From contig OZ023190.1 of the NCBI GenBank assembly GCA_963995505.1, positions 18,470,092 to 18,534,091 of the forward strand: DNA of 64,000 bases, read 5' to 3'. The DNA comes from Hypericum androsaemum. Taxonomy: Eukaryota > Streptophyta > Magnoliopsida > Malpighiales > Hypericaceae. Made by a program: the position numbers and the translations under genes. The notes under the pieces are model-generated. The model ran no database searches and was not told the origin of the DNA. It saw only the letters and a program-made list of their open reading frames with translations. This document shows, in pieces, positions 22,840-35,661 of the stretch (positions are counted from its first letter, which is position 1; each line of letters begins with the position of its first letter).

Positions 22840-25462
22840 TTGCCACCAAGATCAGACATCAACCCTATCTCTCTCTCTCGTTCTTATCATCATGGCGGCC
22901 ACCGAGAATTCCATTCACGACCATATTGTGCGGCGTCCGATTTTGAAGGAAATGAAAGCCGCAACCCAACGAAGATTCTCTCCTTAAGAATTCGGAAGAG
23001 ACCTCGTCATATCCTTCCCAGGAGAAGGACAATAACATGACAAAGATGAGGATGAGGACGAGAACGAGAACGAGGAGTACGCAACAAAGGAGCTTCTGTT
23101 GCCCCAACGAAGCAGGCTAGGTCAATGGACCCTTTTCCCGAGAACATCAACCTTTTAATGTCGTCCAATGCTGGAGGAAGCCTCGACCAATACATAACCA
23201 AGTTGGCCTCATTGAGGAACTTCAAGTCGACGATCAGTTCGACCAATATATAATCAACGACAATGACAATGACGAGTGGCTACTGGTCGGTCTGAACTAG
23301 CAAGCGGCAATGATGGTTGTTGAACTCGCAAGCGACGACGAGCGATCGTTAGGGACGAGGATGATGCTATCACCAGATAGGAAGATGCGAACCAGTTTCC
23401 TGGATTTTAGGTTTGGAATAGAGAGAGTGAGGGGGAGGAAAGAGGGAGAGAGAGACGGAGGAAAGAGTTGGTGGTAAAAGATAATAATACTCCCGCGTGA
23501 ATCTTAACCGTGAAATCTTGCACATTATTTAATAAACTAATCTGATGACTCTTATTTCATGCAGGATGGGCCTGACTAATTTTTCAAGTCAAGATCCAAT
23601 CTTCTCTTGTCCAGAAGACGTACTGAACGCAGCCTGAGTGCCTCCTTGCATATGGATCGGAGCATTCTAATGATTATGTAAATTATTTTAGCATAGAACT
23701 GGTATCTTCTTTTACAAAACCAATATTAAATCATATTTTTAGGAAAACCACAATAGATTTGTTTATTTTAATTCACAATTGGCGGTTTGTTCTTTGGGGC
23801 GTCATCCGATTAGACGGCGAAGAATGAACATTTGGTGCAAAAGTTGTCGTGTCATTTTGGCGGATGACATACATTTGGTTATGACATTTGAAGCGCATGA
23901 TGAGCACTTGACCGTGAATGAGGTCATTTTTTCATAAAATTTTGATATTTAGAATTGATCATTATCATAAAATTTTTAAAAATTATTCTTCTAATCATTT
24001 ATTTTACATTTGTAATGTTTGAACTTGATACAAATATAAGCGAATATAATTTTTTAACAATAGGACCAATTTCTATTGTAGGAGCATTTTTTGGGCGCAG
24101 GTGGATTTCCACTTCAGTTCAGCATACAATTTTTTTGTTTCTTATGCAGGCGATGTGAAATGGAAGCCAAATAAAATTTGACAGTCGTCTTTTTTTGAAG
24201 GGTTTGCCTAGTATACTTTCATTAGGTATAAGAGTTGGAGTACATGATGGAGCTCAATAGCTCAATTACAATAAAAGATACTCTTGCATAAATTACAGAA
24301 AGACGAAGTTGCAGAAAAGAGCGGTTGCTCGTCTCAGACTAGGCATCAGTACTTGAAACTGAATTAACCTCCATACTAGAAGTCGTGCCTGCTAAGAAGC
24401 GATAAACTAAAAAACAGCTGAGTGTAAAGTCAGCTAACGGTATCCATAACATTGCCTACACGGTACGACTAGGATAATATCTCTCATGCCAATAAAATCC
24501 GGAGATAGTAGGCTCATTAAGGACAGGTTCGTCCAACGCATAACAAGCAGCTTGACAATCTAAGAGATATGCTCGAGTAATCACTAAAAGGACGATGGGT
24601 GGATCGGACCAAGTACGATCCTTACACGGTTATACCCACTACCATACATAACAACATAAACTAATCTAATTAAACAATCATAAACATACTTAGCAACAAA
24701 TACTTAGATTCAAATATTATCGAATTCTATTTTAAAATTACGCTTTTTACATTCGTGAAATTGGTACTCGTTCTAAATGGATTACTATTTTTTGTTTGTC
24801 GGCTAGATTGAATGTCAGGGCGTGCGGTGTGGTTTACGAGAGAGACTGTTTTTTTTTTCCAATGGCAGAAATAATTGAATTATTATTTGTTTGTCGGAAA
24901 AAGGGTTTCAATTTCAAAGGATTGAACATCTTGCATCAAAATGAAAGTATCTGGTACGTGCGAATAATTGGTTATTGGTAAGAATATTTAACTGATTAGT
25001 TGAACCTAACTCCGTATTCTTTTTTCATATGGTTTTAATTGATTCTGCTTAGTAATAATGCACGATTCGTGATTCCTAAAAAAAACGACATTTTCCGTTG
25101 ACACAAACACACACGCTCGACCAAAATCGCGACGCGGTCCCTTTGCCAAATTCTCGGTATAATTCACTAAATCTGCAAGGCTTCGTGCTCCTCAAGCAAC
25201 TACACGGCTAATGTCCAATTTCATGCATCGAAACATGATTATTAGTTGCTTGGCTTAAATTTCTGAGTTATTTACCCGAATTTTGTTAATTTAAAAATAA
25301 TTGGCTAGAATAGTTTAACAACTGTTCGAATACCATGTGATATAAAAAGTTATATCGACTTATGTAATTTAGTTCAATCGAAAAAGGATGATAATTTATA
25401 GATCCCTGGCAACACGACCAAAATTCCCCCTAAAATTTGTAGAAGACTTAAAAACTTATTAA
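22840..25462. other. Intergenic; possible decayed gene or element remains
   Basis: 22890-23480 is more GC-rich, with a CT run, an ATG (22892) and an acidic GATGAGGATGAGGACGAG tract, but the frame stops after about 31 codons. It may be a captured fragment or pseudogene that I cannot identify. 24185-24300 resembles a LINE 3' end on the - strand (T run, then rare-cutting AT-rich tail), without a clear target duplication. Nothing else recognised up to 25462. Confidence 0.35.
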
Positions 25463-25471
25463 TAAAATTTA

Positions 25472-26224
25472 GGGAAAAGTCCACTTTAGTACCCTGTGGT
25501 ATTGCCCAAAATCACTTTAGTACCCTATGGTAAAAAACCGACCAATCGAGTCATACTTATTCCAATTAACATCAAAAGGCCCTCGGGCAGCTGCCCGGAC
25601 CTGCCCGGACCTGCCCGAACGCAGCCCGGACTACGTGGCCAGCCACGTCACCAAAATTTGATGACGTGGCGCCACGTGGAGGAGGAGGAGGAGGATGAGG
25701 AGGAGGAGGAGAGGAGGAGGAGAAGAGGAGGAGGAGGAGGAGGAGGAGGACGAAGTGGAGGAGGAGGCGGAGGAGGAGGAGGAGGAGGAGGACGAAGTGG
25801 AGGAGGACGAGGACGAGGCAGAGGCGGAGGAGGAGGAGGAGGAGGCGGAGGAGGAGGAGGAGGAGGAGGAGGAGGTGGAGGCGGAGGAGGAGGAGGAGGA
25901 GGAGGAGGACGAAGTGGAGGAGGAGGAGGACGAGGCAGAGGCGGAGGAGGAGGAGGCGGAGGAGGACGAAGTGGAGGAGGAGGCGGAGGAGGAGGAGAGG
26001 GAAGAAGATGGTTGTCCACGTGGCGCCACGTCATCAAGTTTTGGTGACGTGGCTGGCCACGTAGTCCGGGCAGCGTTCGGGCGGGTCCGGGCAGCTCCGG
26101 GCAGCTGCCCGAGGACCTTTTTGATGTTAATTGGAATAAGTATGACTCAATTGGTCAATTTTTTACCACAGGGTACTAAAGTGATTTTAGGCGATACTAC
26201 AGGGTACTAAAGTAGACTTTTTCC
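25472..26224. mobile_element. MULE 3: same family as MULE 2, interior expanded to GGA repeats
   Basis: A 753-bp element with about 210-bp TIRs starting GGGAAAAGTCCACTTTAGTA, nearly the same as MULE 2. It is flanked by a perfect 9-bp duplication TAAAATTTA (25463-25471, 26225-26233). Between the TIRs lies only a trinucleotide-rich purine tract, so the element is a TIR shell. Confidence 0.92.
25678..26010. repeat. GGA/GAG polypurine tract inside MULE 3
   Basis: About 330 bp of GGA repeats with recurring interruptions (GGACGAAGTGGAGG, GAGGCAGAGGCGG), so it is also a minisatellite. It occupies the place where MULE 2 has its GAA/TTC tract. Long polyglycine, polyglutamate and polyproline open frames here are repeat artefacts. 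Confidence 0.95.
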
Positions 26225-26233
26225 TAAAATTTA

Positions 26234-26750
26234 TCTACGTTTGGGTGGAAAATGTGAAAATGGGAAAGGGCGAAAGGCCAAATGACCATAACAACAAGCC
26301 GAGGAACGACGTCGCTCCTCTCTCTCTCTCTCTCTCTCTCTATTTGCCACTCGCAGGAACGGTAACGTCCTTTGACACGCGTCGAACCGGCATCTCATGG
26401 ACCACCTGCGTGGTCCCCCCTTCCTTCCTGCAGGAGCATGCGCCCCACCGGAGCGTATCGCCAGCGTACACGAGCAATCCCCAAGGCTGGGGGACCACCC
26501 AGAATTTTTGACCCCTCCGCCAGCCGCCGGCTTAATCAATGCGAAGCTGTGATAGGAGAGGCTTTCCCTTTTTCTTGGGGCCCGCCAATTGTAAAATTGG
26601 GGAAATTAAATTATTACTTTAGAGAACCTTTTGTGAAATATATGTTGGGAAAATTGTAATATTTGTAAAAGTTGAAACGTAAATTTCTTAAATGAATCAC
26701 AGTTCGATAATTCTCCAATTCGTTGAGAAAATTTTTTATTGTTTCGGTGG
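26234..26750. other. Intergenic, no recognisable gene
   Basis: Contains a (CT)n tract at about 26316-26340. The open frames show no known protein. Confidence 0.5.
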
Positions 26751-26758
26751 GGTCCAGT

Positions 26759-26946
26759 CAGAGGCGGAGTCACAAAATTTGAGGAGTATGATCAATTTTT
26801 AATTTTTTAGTTTGATTAATTTTTTAATGAGGTCAAATTCTAATTTTAGTGGGAACATATATTAAAAAATATACATAATTATCAAACATAAAAAAAATTA
26901 AGTGAGGGCAATTGCCTCCGCTCCCGATCACGTCTCTCCGCCCCTG
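26759..26946. mobile_element. Small hAT-type MITE
   Basis: A 188-bp element with ends CAGAGGCGGAG and CTCCGCCCCTG. It is flanked by imperfect 8-bp direct repeats (GGTCCAGT and GGCCCAGC, 6 of 8 identical). The interior is AT-rich and noncoding. Confidence 0.55.
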
Positions 26947-29779
26947 GGCCCAGCTGTGCAGGTGGGGGGCCAGTGGGAGGATAGGTACTGTTTGGTTTTG
27001 ATGGCAAACTGTCCGCCTATGTGGGGCCATGGTCCCCTACCTACTTGCTACGATTTCTTTCTTAAAAGTTTTTGTTTTCTAGTTCCTATGATTAATTGGA
27101 TTTAATTTCTATTTCCCCTATCTTTCTCTGCATCACTGATGCCTGCCGTCAGGCAAACGGCAGAGAGATACCTTTTAGGCTTTTCCAATAAATGTGCCTT
27201 TTATATTCTGAGAAAAAGTATACCAATTCACAAATTATCGCGTTATGAACTTTTTTATTTGTTCGCAACAATTAGCCTTTTCCCAACGATACAATTTTTT
27301 TTTACAAATAAAGTTTTATTAATCTTTTTAATAGATATTGATAGTAGAATCTTTGATACAAGGTAGTAAATAGCGGCCTCATTAGAATCATGAAGCGGTA
27401 AAATTTAATAGACAAAACTAATAGAATGTATACATAATTAATTTTCTCTTTATCATAGTACATGTATGAATATAGATCTTAAGAATTAGAACTCAACTTA
27501 TGTTTGTAGTATCTTGCAAACCAATTTGTGGTTCCGGGCTCTATCGTGGAAAATCCATCAATTAAAAATGTACTAATCAGCGTTATGGATAGGGCGTCAA
27601 GGTTTTGTCCGTCTCTTTATTATTCAAATAACTATGCATATCCACGCTTATCTCTTTATTAATTGGAAAAATAAGTTTTATATCTATCCCAGCCATCTTC
27701 TTCGTCGTGACATATCATATTCATTCACACATAAATTTCGCTAGACCATATATTAATTGGTAATGGACGTTTCCATCGATGAATTAATTAAGTTGGACCA
27801 TGCCACGCATATTGCTAGTTCGTAGTGAACATATGTACCATCACACCCAATAACAAATATTTCAACTAAGTGAATTATTCAAATTTAACAAAGAGTTTTC
27901 GACTAAAATTATGAAGAATATAATAATTATTCAGAAATTTTATTCTACTCGACCATGTATTAACTAATCCAATATTTAATCGGACATATTAACGTACATC
28001 GGACAATCTACTTATTAAGTTGCGACGACCACGGTTTGAGTCTATTGTTATAGGGTCCATTTTAATCTATACCATCATCGATCAGCTAGCCTCTTAATTT
28101 CCTATCATACTATCAATCTATAACCATATCGTAGACACTGAACTTTCTCCACCTTGAATCTCATGCGGCTGAAAAAGAATGAAGAAAATTCTAACTCCCA
28201 GTTGTCGGTTTGTCATAAGTATACTACCTAAAAAATGGTACTCTCATCAACGATAATAATGAACATGTCAGTTTCGGGAAACAAGCTCTAGTCGCTTAAG
28301 ACAAAATTCAGGCAAAAGCCAAAACCACATCAAACCCAACATGATATAAACATAGATTGCTATTTGGTGTAATTGAACAGGCTTTATTATACCATCTGTT
28401 AGAATATCACCCATGATTATCCAAATAATCAAATAAAATATATGAGATATCTTTTGTTTTTTTAAAGAGATTTGGGTGAGGAGAGTTTGTTATACGGGAT
28501 AACTCTCTCACTCCCTCTCTCATCTGAGAAAATCTTATTAAATACATAATATGAGTTTTTTACTGGGGACACACTGACGGATACACAGACACACAGAGAA
28601 AGATAAGTAGTTTTTTCTCCGGGAGTCTCTCAGGCATTTAGGCGGTGAAACCTAATTTTCGTTTCGTATACATGTGCGTGGACGACCAGTGACAATCCTC
28701 CCCCGACCATGTGGCATACTTCTCGAAGAACGGACTACACTACAAGAGATAAATCTTTCGATATACTTTTTCCTTTTAATGATATGTTTGTTTATCGATT
28801 AAGATTTTTCATTAATTAAATGCTTGAAACCTTCATCAAACACTTAAATAAAAGGATAAAAAATTGTCCAAACCTTAATTAAAAGTTGAGTTCGAACTAT
28901 TAAAAATATAAAAATGTTAAATATTTGTTAAAAAAGCTTAACTACTATTTAAATATTCTAATTATCTTAAATATAGATTAGTCGATTTAGTATTTGTTCG
29001 GATAAAAGATGATTAAAAAAATAAAATTTATTATTATAAAATAAAATACCATTAGAGTACTTGATGTAACTATAGTTTTCCATTAAAAATTTCCTTTTTT
29101 TAATGTAATTTATGATATTTAGAGTAAAATATTATCGGATATTATTTTAGAATATAATTTTACTTTATAATATTTTTACATTCCTAATATTTAAATCCAA
29201 AATATTTATAGATGACTTCAAACCTGAATCACTATTTGTTCCGCTTCCATCGGGAAAGAACGGTACCAATCATTAAACTAACCGAATGGTTTTGAGTGCT
29301 CGCTGTGAAGAAGAGGACACGTGTCCATCAGTGGAGCGTTTCAAGAAAATGAGGTTTCGTGAGGTGGCCTCTACCTTACGATGGCTCAACGTTTAATTTG
29401 CGGGCATGTCACCATCCACCATTTAGTGGTCGCCACCCAGCTCGTTTCCATTTGGACGGCCGGTTGTCTCGGGCCCACGCGTTTCTGGGGAGCCAGCCAA
29501 CAAAAGCAACCTAAAATAATATTGGTGATTACTACTAAACCCGTATATCTATTTTTGTATTAATAAATTTGTACACCATGTATACATTTATTAAGGTTTG
29601 AATGTTGGACTTCTTTGAGTTTAACAATACTTTGTGTGTTTGGGCTAAATACTTTTTGACAAACTCGTATATCAATTAGTACGACTTGTTATAGTTTGAT
29701 TAAAAAATCGATGTTGACCTCCATAAATAAAGGTTTTTTTCGGCTCGAACATTTAGATTAATTGATATAATAATCTTCC
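26947..29779. other. Intergenic, AT-rich
   Basis: No gene seen over 2.8 kb. 28385-28750 starts TGTTAGAATATC and could be a solo LTR, but I found no matching target duplication. The rest is A/T-rich with no periodicity. Confidence 0.45.
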
Positions 29780-31690
29780 TTTTTTGATAAGTAAGAATTC
29801 TCATTAGTATAAAGGATGATTACAGATTATACAAAAGTCGCCCCAGGGCAATAGCGAACAAACTCGCTAACGGCAAATGTCATTACTAGTAAACCTTATT
29901 CTAGGTTACAAAAAGCAGGAGTGGAATGCCAAAAAAATATCCTAACAACCTTTTACCACATTCCATCCCAAAGAAAATAACCAGAGTAGGCCGCTAAAAA
30001 ACTAATCTCATGTAACAGTCGACTCCAATAACAAGATAAAATTAAGGTTACAATTCCCTTTTAGCAAACCAGCCCAACAAATCCATTCGTGCATATGAAA
30101 AATTATAGAATTTCTTAGTGCCTAGCCATCGATCTTTAGCTTAATCAAAAATTATTTTGTTTCAATGATTTCAAATACCCCACATCAAAACTCCAAAGAT
30201 TAAGAACCACAAATCCTGGAGCTGCTTCGAGTAAACTAGCCCCATCCATTGAGTGAGTTGATTCCCACCATTTGGTCCCCTACACCAACTTGCATCAATC
30301 TTTCTCACAAAGTAATTCCATATATTTATCGTGATTCTGCACTGAAAAAATAATTGAAAGCTTGTTTCATCCTCATCCCGCATAGCGGGCAAAGACAGTC
30401 CCATAATTTAAGTTGTCGCCTTCTGATAAGATTGGTTTTTGTGGCTAGCCTATCTTGCAAAGCAGACCACAAGAAACCTTGGATTTTGAAGGGAATCAAA
30501 TTGAACCAAATTTGGTTTAAATCCGGTTGCAACTGTAGGTTGATGGAGTTATAGTACTGCAGTTTAATATTCCTTGTTGTGTATTCACTATCGCCACTCC
30601 CCCCTCCCCCTCCCAAAGAATTTTGTATTTTGTGTCCTCTAAGATCACTTTTTCGAGAAGAAGAAAAAGTTGCTTTTCTTCGTCCTCCTCCCAAGTCCTC
30701 AGACTTCTCCGCCAGAGGAGTTGCAACTGCACCGCCGATCTTCCCTGCTACAGCAGTGCTTAACCTTTGCTTTTTTTGAAGAGAGATCGAGAATAATCTA
30801 GGGAAGATATTTCCCAAAGGTTGTTCACCTAACCACATGTCAGTCAAGATAAACAGATACTTTCCATCCCCAAGCTTTAATCTAAAGCCTGCAGAGAAGA
30901 GAATGGTAGTAGGGTCCTTCGCCACTTCACAGATTCTAGCCCAAGTACTTCCTCTGGACCTTTCCTCTGGATAATCTAAAGAGCTTTTACTAGAAAACTC
31001 ATATAAACATGATAAGGTGGTAGCCCATATAGAATTCTGATTTGTAACAAATCTCCATATCCACTTCAATAGAAAAAATCTGTTTTTGAATGGTATTTTT
31101 TCTAGACGCAAGCCTACTCATGTCCTTGACCATATTACTTTTTTCCACTTGACAAGTGAGGACTTCCGAACATCTATCTTACCCGACCAGAGAAACTGTC
31201 GAAACTTTTTCTCAATCTCCTTAATGACACCGGCAGGGATTTTATAAATTGATATGAAATAGGCGGGCAAGCCACAAAGGACAGACCTGATTAGGGTAAC
31301 TCTGATACCCAGAAAAAATAAACTTTCTTTCTATTTTGCAAGTCTGGCATCGATTGAATCTAAAACTGGTCTCCAATGGCAGATTCTTTGCATGTTACAC
31401 CCAACAAAAAGACCGAGATACTTCATAGGGAGCGTATCCACCCTAAAATTCCAAATGCCCTGAGCTAAAGACATCCTCTCTTCGGACGAATTGACATCGT
31501 ACAAAGTTGTCTTTGACTTGTTTATCACCATGCCAGAAATAAGTCCAAACACAGTGACAATATTGTGTAAATTGTTCAAACTTTGCGGGCTATTGATAGC
31601 AAAAAGTAGCGTGTCATCTGCAAATTGCTGCAGATGGTGTTGGCTCCCATCTGGTAACAACAGATAATAATCTTCAATTATCATATAGTA
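29780..31690 (-). mobile_element. 5'-truncated L1-type LINE
   Basis: The T run at 29780-29785 is the A tail in reverse. Reading leftward from about 31690, the - strand gives the end of the reverse transcriptase with the catalytic LQQFADDTLLF box (about 31625), MKYLGLFVG (about 31425), LLKWIWRF (about 31070) and the zinc-knuckle region (FKIQGFLWSALQDRL, about 30470; CPLCGMR, about 30385). Frame breaks occur between these blocks. It lacks the endonuclease and most of the RT. Confidence 0.88.
30171..31684 (-). pseudogene. LINE reverse transcriptase/zinc-knuckle remnant
   Basis: Three open blocks (31684-31331, 31111-30326, 30404-30171) together cover the RT palm end, thumb/linker and zf-RVT region of a plant L1. 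Stops and frame changes separate them, for example near 31130-31330. The middle block has an insertion-like SSSRKSDL and GGGGG-containing stretch (about 30600-30730) that is not typical of the family. Confidence 0.8.
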
Positions 31691-32685
31691 TTAAAAACGA
31701 CAAAATGTGATTCAGAGTAGGTTAAGATTTTGGGTTTATAATATTAGTGAGATAATCTTGTGAGTTAACCTTTTAGATTGAAGGGACGGGATCCAGATGT
31801 CATGCATAATTGCCTTGGAATCTTTACTTCGTACCTTTTTTGGGGCAATAATATATGTGCACTTATTTTATGCTGATTGATATATTTGGATTTCGGTACA
31901 TACTGATTATGGGTAAAATTATGTTTAATTCTTACATTAACGAAAAGAATTGATAGGAACCGATGTATTATTTTCTAAGGAGTGCCTTAAGTGAATAATT
32001 TAATATTTTTCCACTAATAGTATTGTTTTGATACATAAGCGTACCATATTGTGTTTAGTATTTATGATTTTTTTTGTTATCACATTTTAAAAGTTTCATT
32101 TAACTCGAACTTAGTTTCCCGGACAATATAAACAAAAATAAGTAGGGTTTTTCTTATGAGACGCCAACACTTCACTTCGTTTGATCCAGTTTTTTTTTTA
32201 AAAAAAGAAGGATCCACATATTTCTATCAGCTACTTTTTGTGTAGATTTCTCCAAAATAGAGATTTTATGTTTAACTTTATAGGAGATCTATGAGATTAT
32301 GACCAGGACTCCGCTTTCAGTGCCAGTATTTTAATTCCCCGAACCCAATAATGAAACAATAAAATAAATTTTTTTGGTGTGGGACCATAAGATTTATAAT
32401 GTGGAATATGAAATAGGAAAGTTCAAAGCATAGTCTCAATGTTTGTCCCTCCGTGTCTTTTACCTTTACAATATGTAGATACCGACTCTATAATTAAAAC
32501 GTTTATTTAAGACTATGGGTTGAAAAATGGTAGTACTATGTCGGCCCGTTATGGAATTTGTTACAATCTTTTTACATTTTAAAAATCTCATCATGTTAGA
32601 ATATAGATTATAAGAAATCATTTTACAATATTATTTTTTTATAGATGTAATTTTATTGAAATATTTACATGTTATATATAGGTGT
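31691..32685. other. Intergenic, no recognisable feature
   Basis: AT-rich. Nothing coding or repetitive recognised. Confidence 0.5.
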
Positions 32686-32851
32686 AAAATTTTAGGACAA
32701 ATTATCCTCAGGTCTATGGTTTATAGTTTTATCACTCGCAGGTCCCTGGCTTTCCAAAATAGTGTATGCCATCCCTACTTTTTAGAAAAATATTGGTCTC
32801 GAGTTTCTGACTGACGTCAGCATTTTTTTTTTCATTTTTTGTCATAGAAAT

Positions 32852-33377
32852 CATTGTTTTCGAGATGGCAGTCGGACCGCCGGTCCGACCAGTCAGACCG
32901 TGAATCGGAGTCTTGGGCGGGTCAAAAAACTATGTACGTACGTTTACCTAACGAACCGGGTAATTTCTGGTCAGACTGGTAGTTGACTCGGATTTTTGAA
33001 CCGGGTTCTTGTTCAAAGTTTGAGGAAGAAAAGTGATTTGGTGTTTGTGAAGAGGATGAGTCCCGAGGAGAGAGAAATAGGTGTGGTTTTTTTAGGGGAG
33101 AGAGAGGTGCGGTGGAAATTGGGTTTGATGTATTTCGAGGTATGACACTTTTTTGGGAATCATAAAGTCTATGACACGTTTTTTGCTGTCAAAGGAAAAT
33201 GATAAATATTTTTTTGGAAGAGAGTATAGAGGGATGGGTACTTAAATACGTAGACTAAAAATATTTTTTGCTTACTTAAAATTATCGGTCTGACCAGTAG
33301 TCTGACCGGTCGGACCGATCTACCCGGAGGACGGGAGAAATCCCGGGTCAGCCTCCGGGTCATTTTTGAAAACAATG
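32852..33377. mobile_element. hAT-like element nested in the MULE 4 left TIR
   Basis: A 526-bp element with 10-bp inverted ends CATTGTTTTC/GAAAACAATG and a perfect 8-bp duplication ATAGAAAT (32844-32851, 33378-33385). Excising it restores the continuity of the MULE TIR (CATAGAAATGACAT matches the inverse of the right TIR). Subterminal GGTCCGACC/GGTCTGACC words occur at both ends. Confidence 0.85.
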
Positions 33378-33762
33378 ATAGAAATGACATTTATACCCTT
33401 AAAGAAAAATAATTTTTTTATCTTCTTCAACCTTTAGCCAAGAACATCAACAACAAAAAATTAACCCAAAAATAAGATCAAACTAACCAAAATTCAACAA
33501 TACAAATAAGAACATTAATCCAATTAAACTTAAAAAATCCAACAAGTACAAAAAAAAAGCATAATCTAAAAACTCAAATTGAACCTGAGAAAGTTACGAA
33601 GGAACGACACTACACCCACCCAATGGCAGTATACCCAAAACCCAAATTGTTCATGGGAAACTAAAAATCAATCCTCCTGAAACGGCACTATACCAAAAAA
33701 ATCATCCATACAGTAAATTCCCCCAAATCCTAATCCAATCCAGAAAAAGCCTAAGGAGGATC

Positions 33763-33908
33763 CTAGGAGTGGGTGACGTCGACGGTGCCCTTGAAGAAGG
33801 AATTGAGGAGGATGCCGACGACGCGCTTGCGGGTGTCCTGGGCGACGCAGTTGTTATGTCGAAGATGATCGGGAGAATCAGCGTGTGGACAGGAGGCCTT
33901 CTCCTTCT
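33763..33908 (-). pseudogene. Captured fragment of 26S proteasome subunit RPN8 (PSMD7) in MULE 4
   Basis: On the - strand the sequence gives VHTLILPIIFD and then, after a one-base frame change near 33855, VAQDTRKRVVGILLNSFF followed by KGTVDVTHS and a stop (33763-33765). This matches the start of the MPN domain of plant RPN8 (VHPLVLLSIVD, VAKDTRKRVVGVLLGSS, GTVDVTNS in the intact protein, as I recall it). RPN8 is part of the 19S lid. Here only about 45 codons remain and they are out of frame. Confidence 0.82.
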
Positions 33909-34564
33909 CCGGTTGAGCTCGAGGTTTTTTTGGTTTGATTTAATGGTGGTACAGAACCTTGGAGAACGCCTCTCGAACGCACAGATCTGGAACACCGCTC
34001 GAGCCTGTCGGCGACTATGAAGAGGGAGCTCGCCGGAGAGGGGGACGCCGGGGAGTCGGAGAGACCCAAGAGCGAGGGTGGCCCCGACGATGGGGGTGGC
34101 TCAGGGGTGGAGCGGGGTGTTCTGGGTTTGGGTTGGGTGTCATCGGATTGAAGAAGAAAATGGTGATTTAACTTGGGTGTTCTGGGTTTCTACTCCAATG
34201 TGCTACGCCAATGTTGTTCTGGCTTTAAAATTTTAATTTAGGTTGTTGCTCTAATGTTTGAAGAAGGAATCTGTTTTGTTTTTATGTTCCAATGTTTAAT
34301 TTTTTTCGTTTTAGTGTTGCTGAGTTTTGGGTTGAAGGTTGATGGAGATGTCCAAAGGTTAAAGAAGATGACATATTTTATTTTTTTAAGGGTATATCGG
34401 TCATTTCTATGAAAAAAACAAAAAAAAGAATGTTGATGTCAGTGAGGGACCCGAGACCAACATTTTTCTAAAAAGTAGGGACGGCACACTATTTTGGAAA
34501 GCCAGGGACCTGCGAGTGATAAAACTATAACCAGGAATCTGAGGGTAGTTTGCCCAAAATTTTA

Positions 34565-35661
34565 TCGTACAAGTACAAAATGTTGGAACATCTGGGTTGG
34601 AGGATGAAAGAACGAGTTGGTGTTACTCCGACTTCAAGGATCTTGTAAAGATTATTTTAAACAAATAGTTTGACTCTCCAGATAAATCCGCGAGTACAAC
34701 AGATCTATGAACTCTTGTCGTCAGGATACAATGAAGCCTCCACACCGTTGTCGAGCTCAAGGATTGTACTACCTTGACACGACCAAAAATATTCTATGAC
34801 AGAATTTTCTAATGATGCTTTGGGAAAGTGAGTAGGATAGCTTGGAAGTTGGATCACCCGATTGGAAGATAAAACTCGCTATTTATAAAGATTTTGCACT
34901 ATCCCTAATGCCTCTTCATCATCAATAACGTCCGTGGAACAAGTGTCAATAGTGGCTTATGGATTGGGTCACTTCCCTTGAGTTTAAACTCAAGAGGCAC
35001 GAAGCTTGAATCTGTCTGGCCCGACTTGCGGTCGCCAATCAACTAGCAGCCGCAAATCACTTGGTCCAGGAACTCTTGGACCGAAAATAATGGTAGTCGC
35101 CAATGAACTTGCGACCGCAAGTCATTTGCACCAGAAAACTCTCGGACCAAAATTATTAGCGGTCGACAGTTATTCCAAATTTAAACGACGTGTACCGTTG
35201 ATCCTTGGTGGATCCCAGTTTTGGACGGGGGCTACCCCCACCGACCCCCTTGTCATAGTAGCTTATACTTCATATGTGAAAGTTATTTGAAAATATTCAA
35301 CACAAAATGGAGCTATAGATTACGGTCAAATTTAATAAAAGAAATTTGCAACTAGAAAATAACATCCGTGATATCACTATCAGATCCCAAAAAAAAAAAG
35401 TAGTTGTCTTGGACCTCTTGGTCAATGCGGACGTCGATATATTGTTGCATCTAGATTCACTGGCTAGGAACTGGTACATGTACATTACGTAACTCATGTA
35501 ATTAGACGGTTCTTTACCGTGGTGAATATCGTCTAAAATATAATTAATAATGAGTAGTATAAGTCTATTTACTTGTAAAAAACGAAATCAACCAAAATTT
35601 ACCGAAAACAGATAGAACTTGCACGTGCTTGATGAAGTTGTTCGCCTTTCTTGAACCAAAC
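34565..35661. other. Intergenic with a short tandem duplication
   Basis: 35022-35165 holds two diverged copies of an about 70-bp unit (TTGCGGTCGCCAATCAACT, AACTCTTGGACCGAAAATAA and variants). No gene recognised. Confidence 0.5.

Larger units (their letters stand above)
32695..34555. mobile_element. MULE 4: Pack-MULE with RPN8 fragment
   Basis: An 1861-bp element with TIRs of roughly 190 bp starting GGACAAATTATCCTCAGGTC. The right end reads as its inverse. A perfect 9-bp duplication AAAATTTTA flanks it (32686-32694, 34556-34564). The left TIR is interrupted by a 526-bp hAT-like insertion (32852-33377). The interior carries a piece of a proteasome subunit gene on the - strand. Terminal sequence links it to MULE 6. 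No transposase. Confidence 0.92.

Noticed and set aside
22892..23040. ATGGCGGCCACCGAGAAT start that looks like a gene
   Set aside because: The frame closes after about 31 codons and nothing downstream rejoins it with plausible splice sites.
20890..23630. Possible 2.7-kb DNA transposon bounded by TGCGTTTA...GGACAAGA and the inverse TCTTGTCC...AACGCA
   Set aside because: Only short words match between the ends, and no target duplication was found.
25496..26210. Long open frames of polyglycine, polyglutamate, polyserine and polyproline on both strands
   Set aside because: They are translations of the GGA trinucleotide tract within MULE 3, open in all phases because the repeat contains no stop.
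28397..28750. Possible solo LTR starting TGTTAGAATATC
   Set aside because: No matching 5-bp target duplication and no clear CA end could be found, so the boundaries are not supportable.
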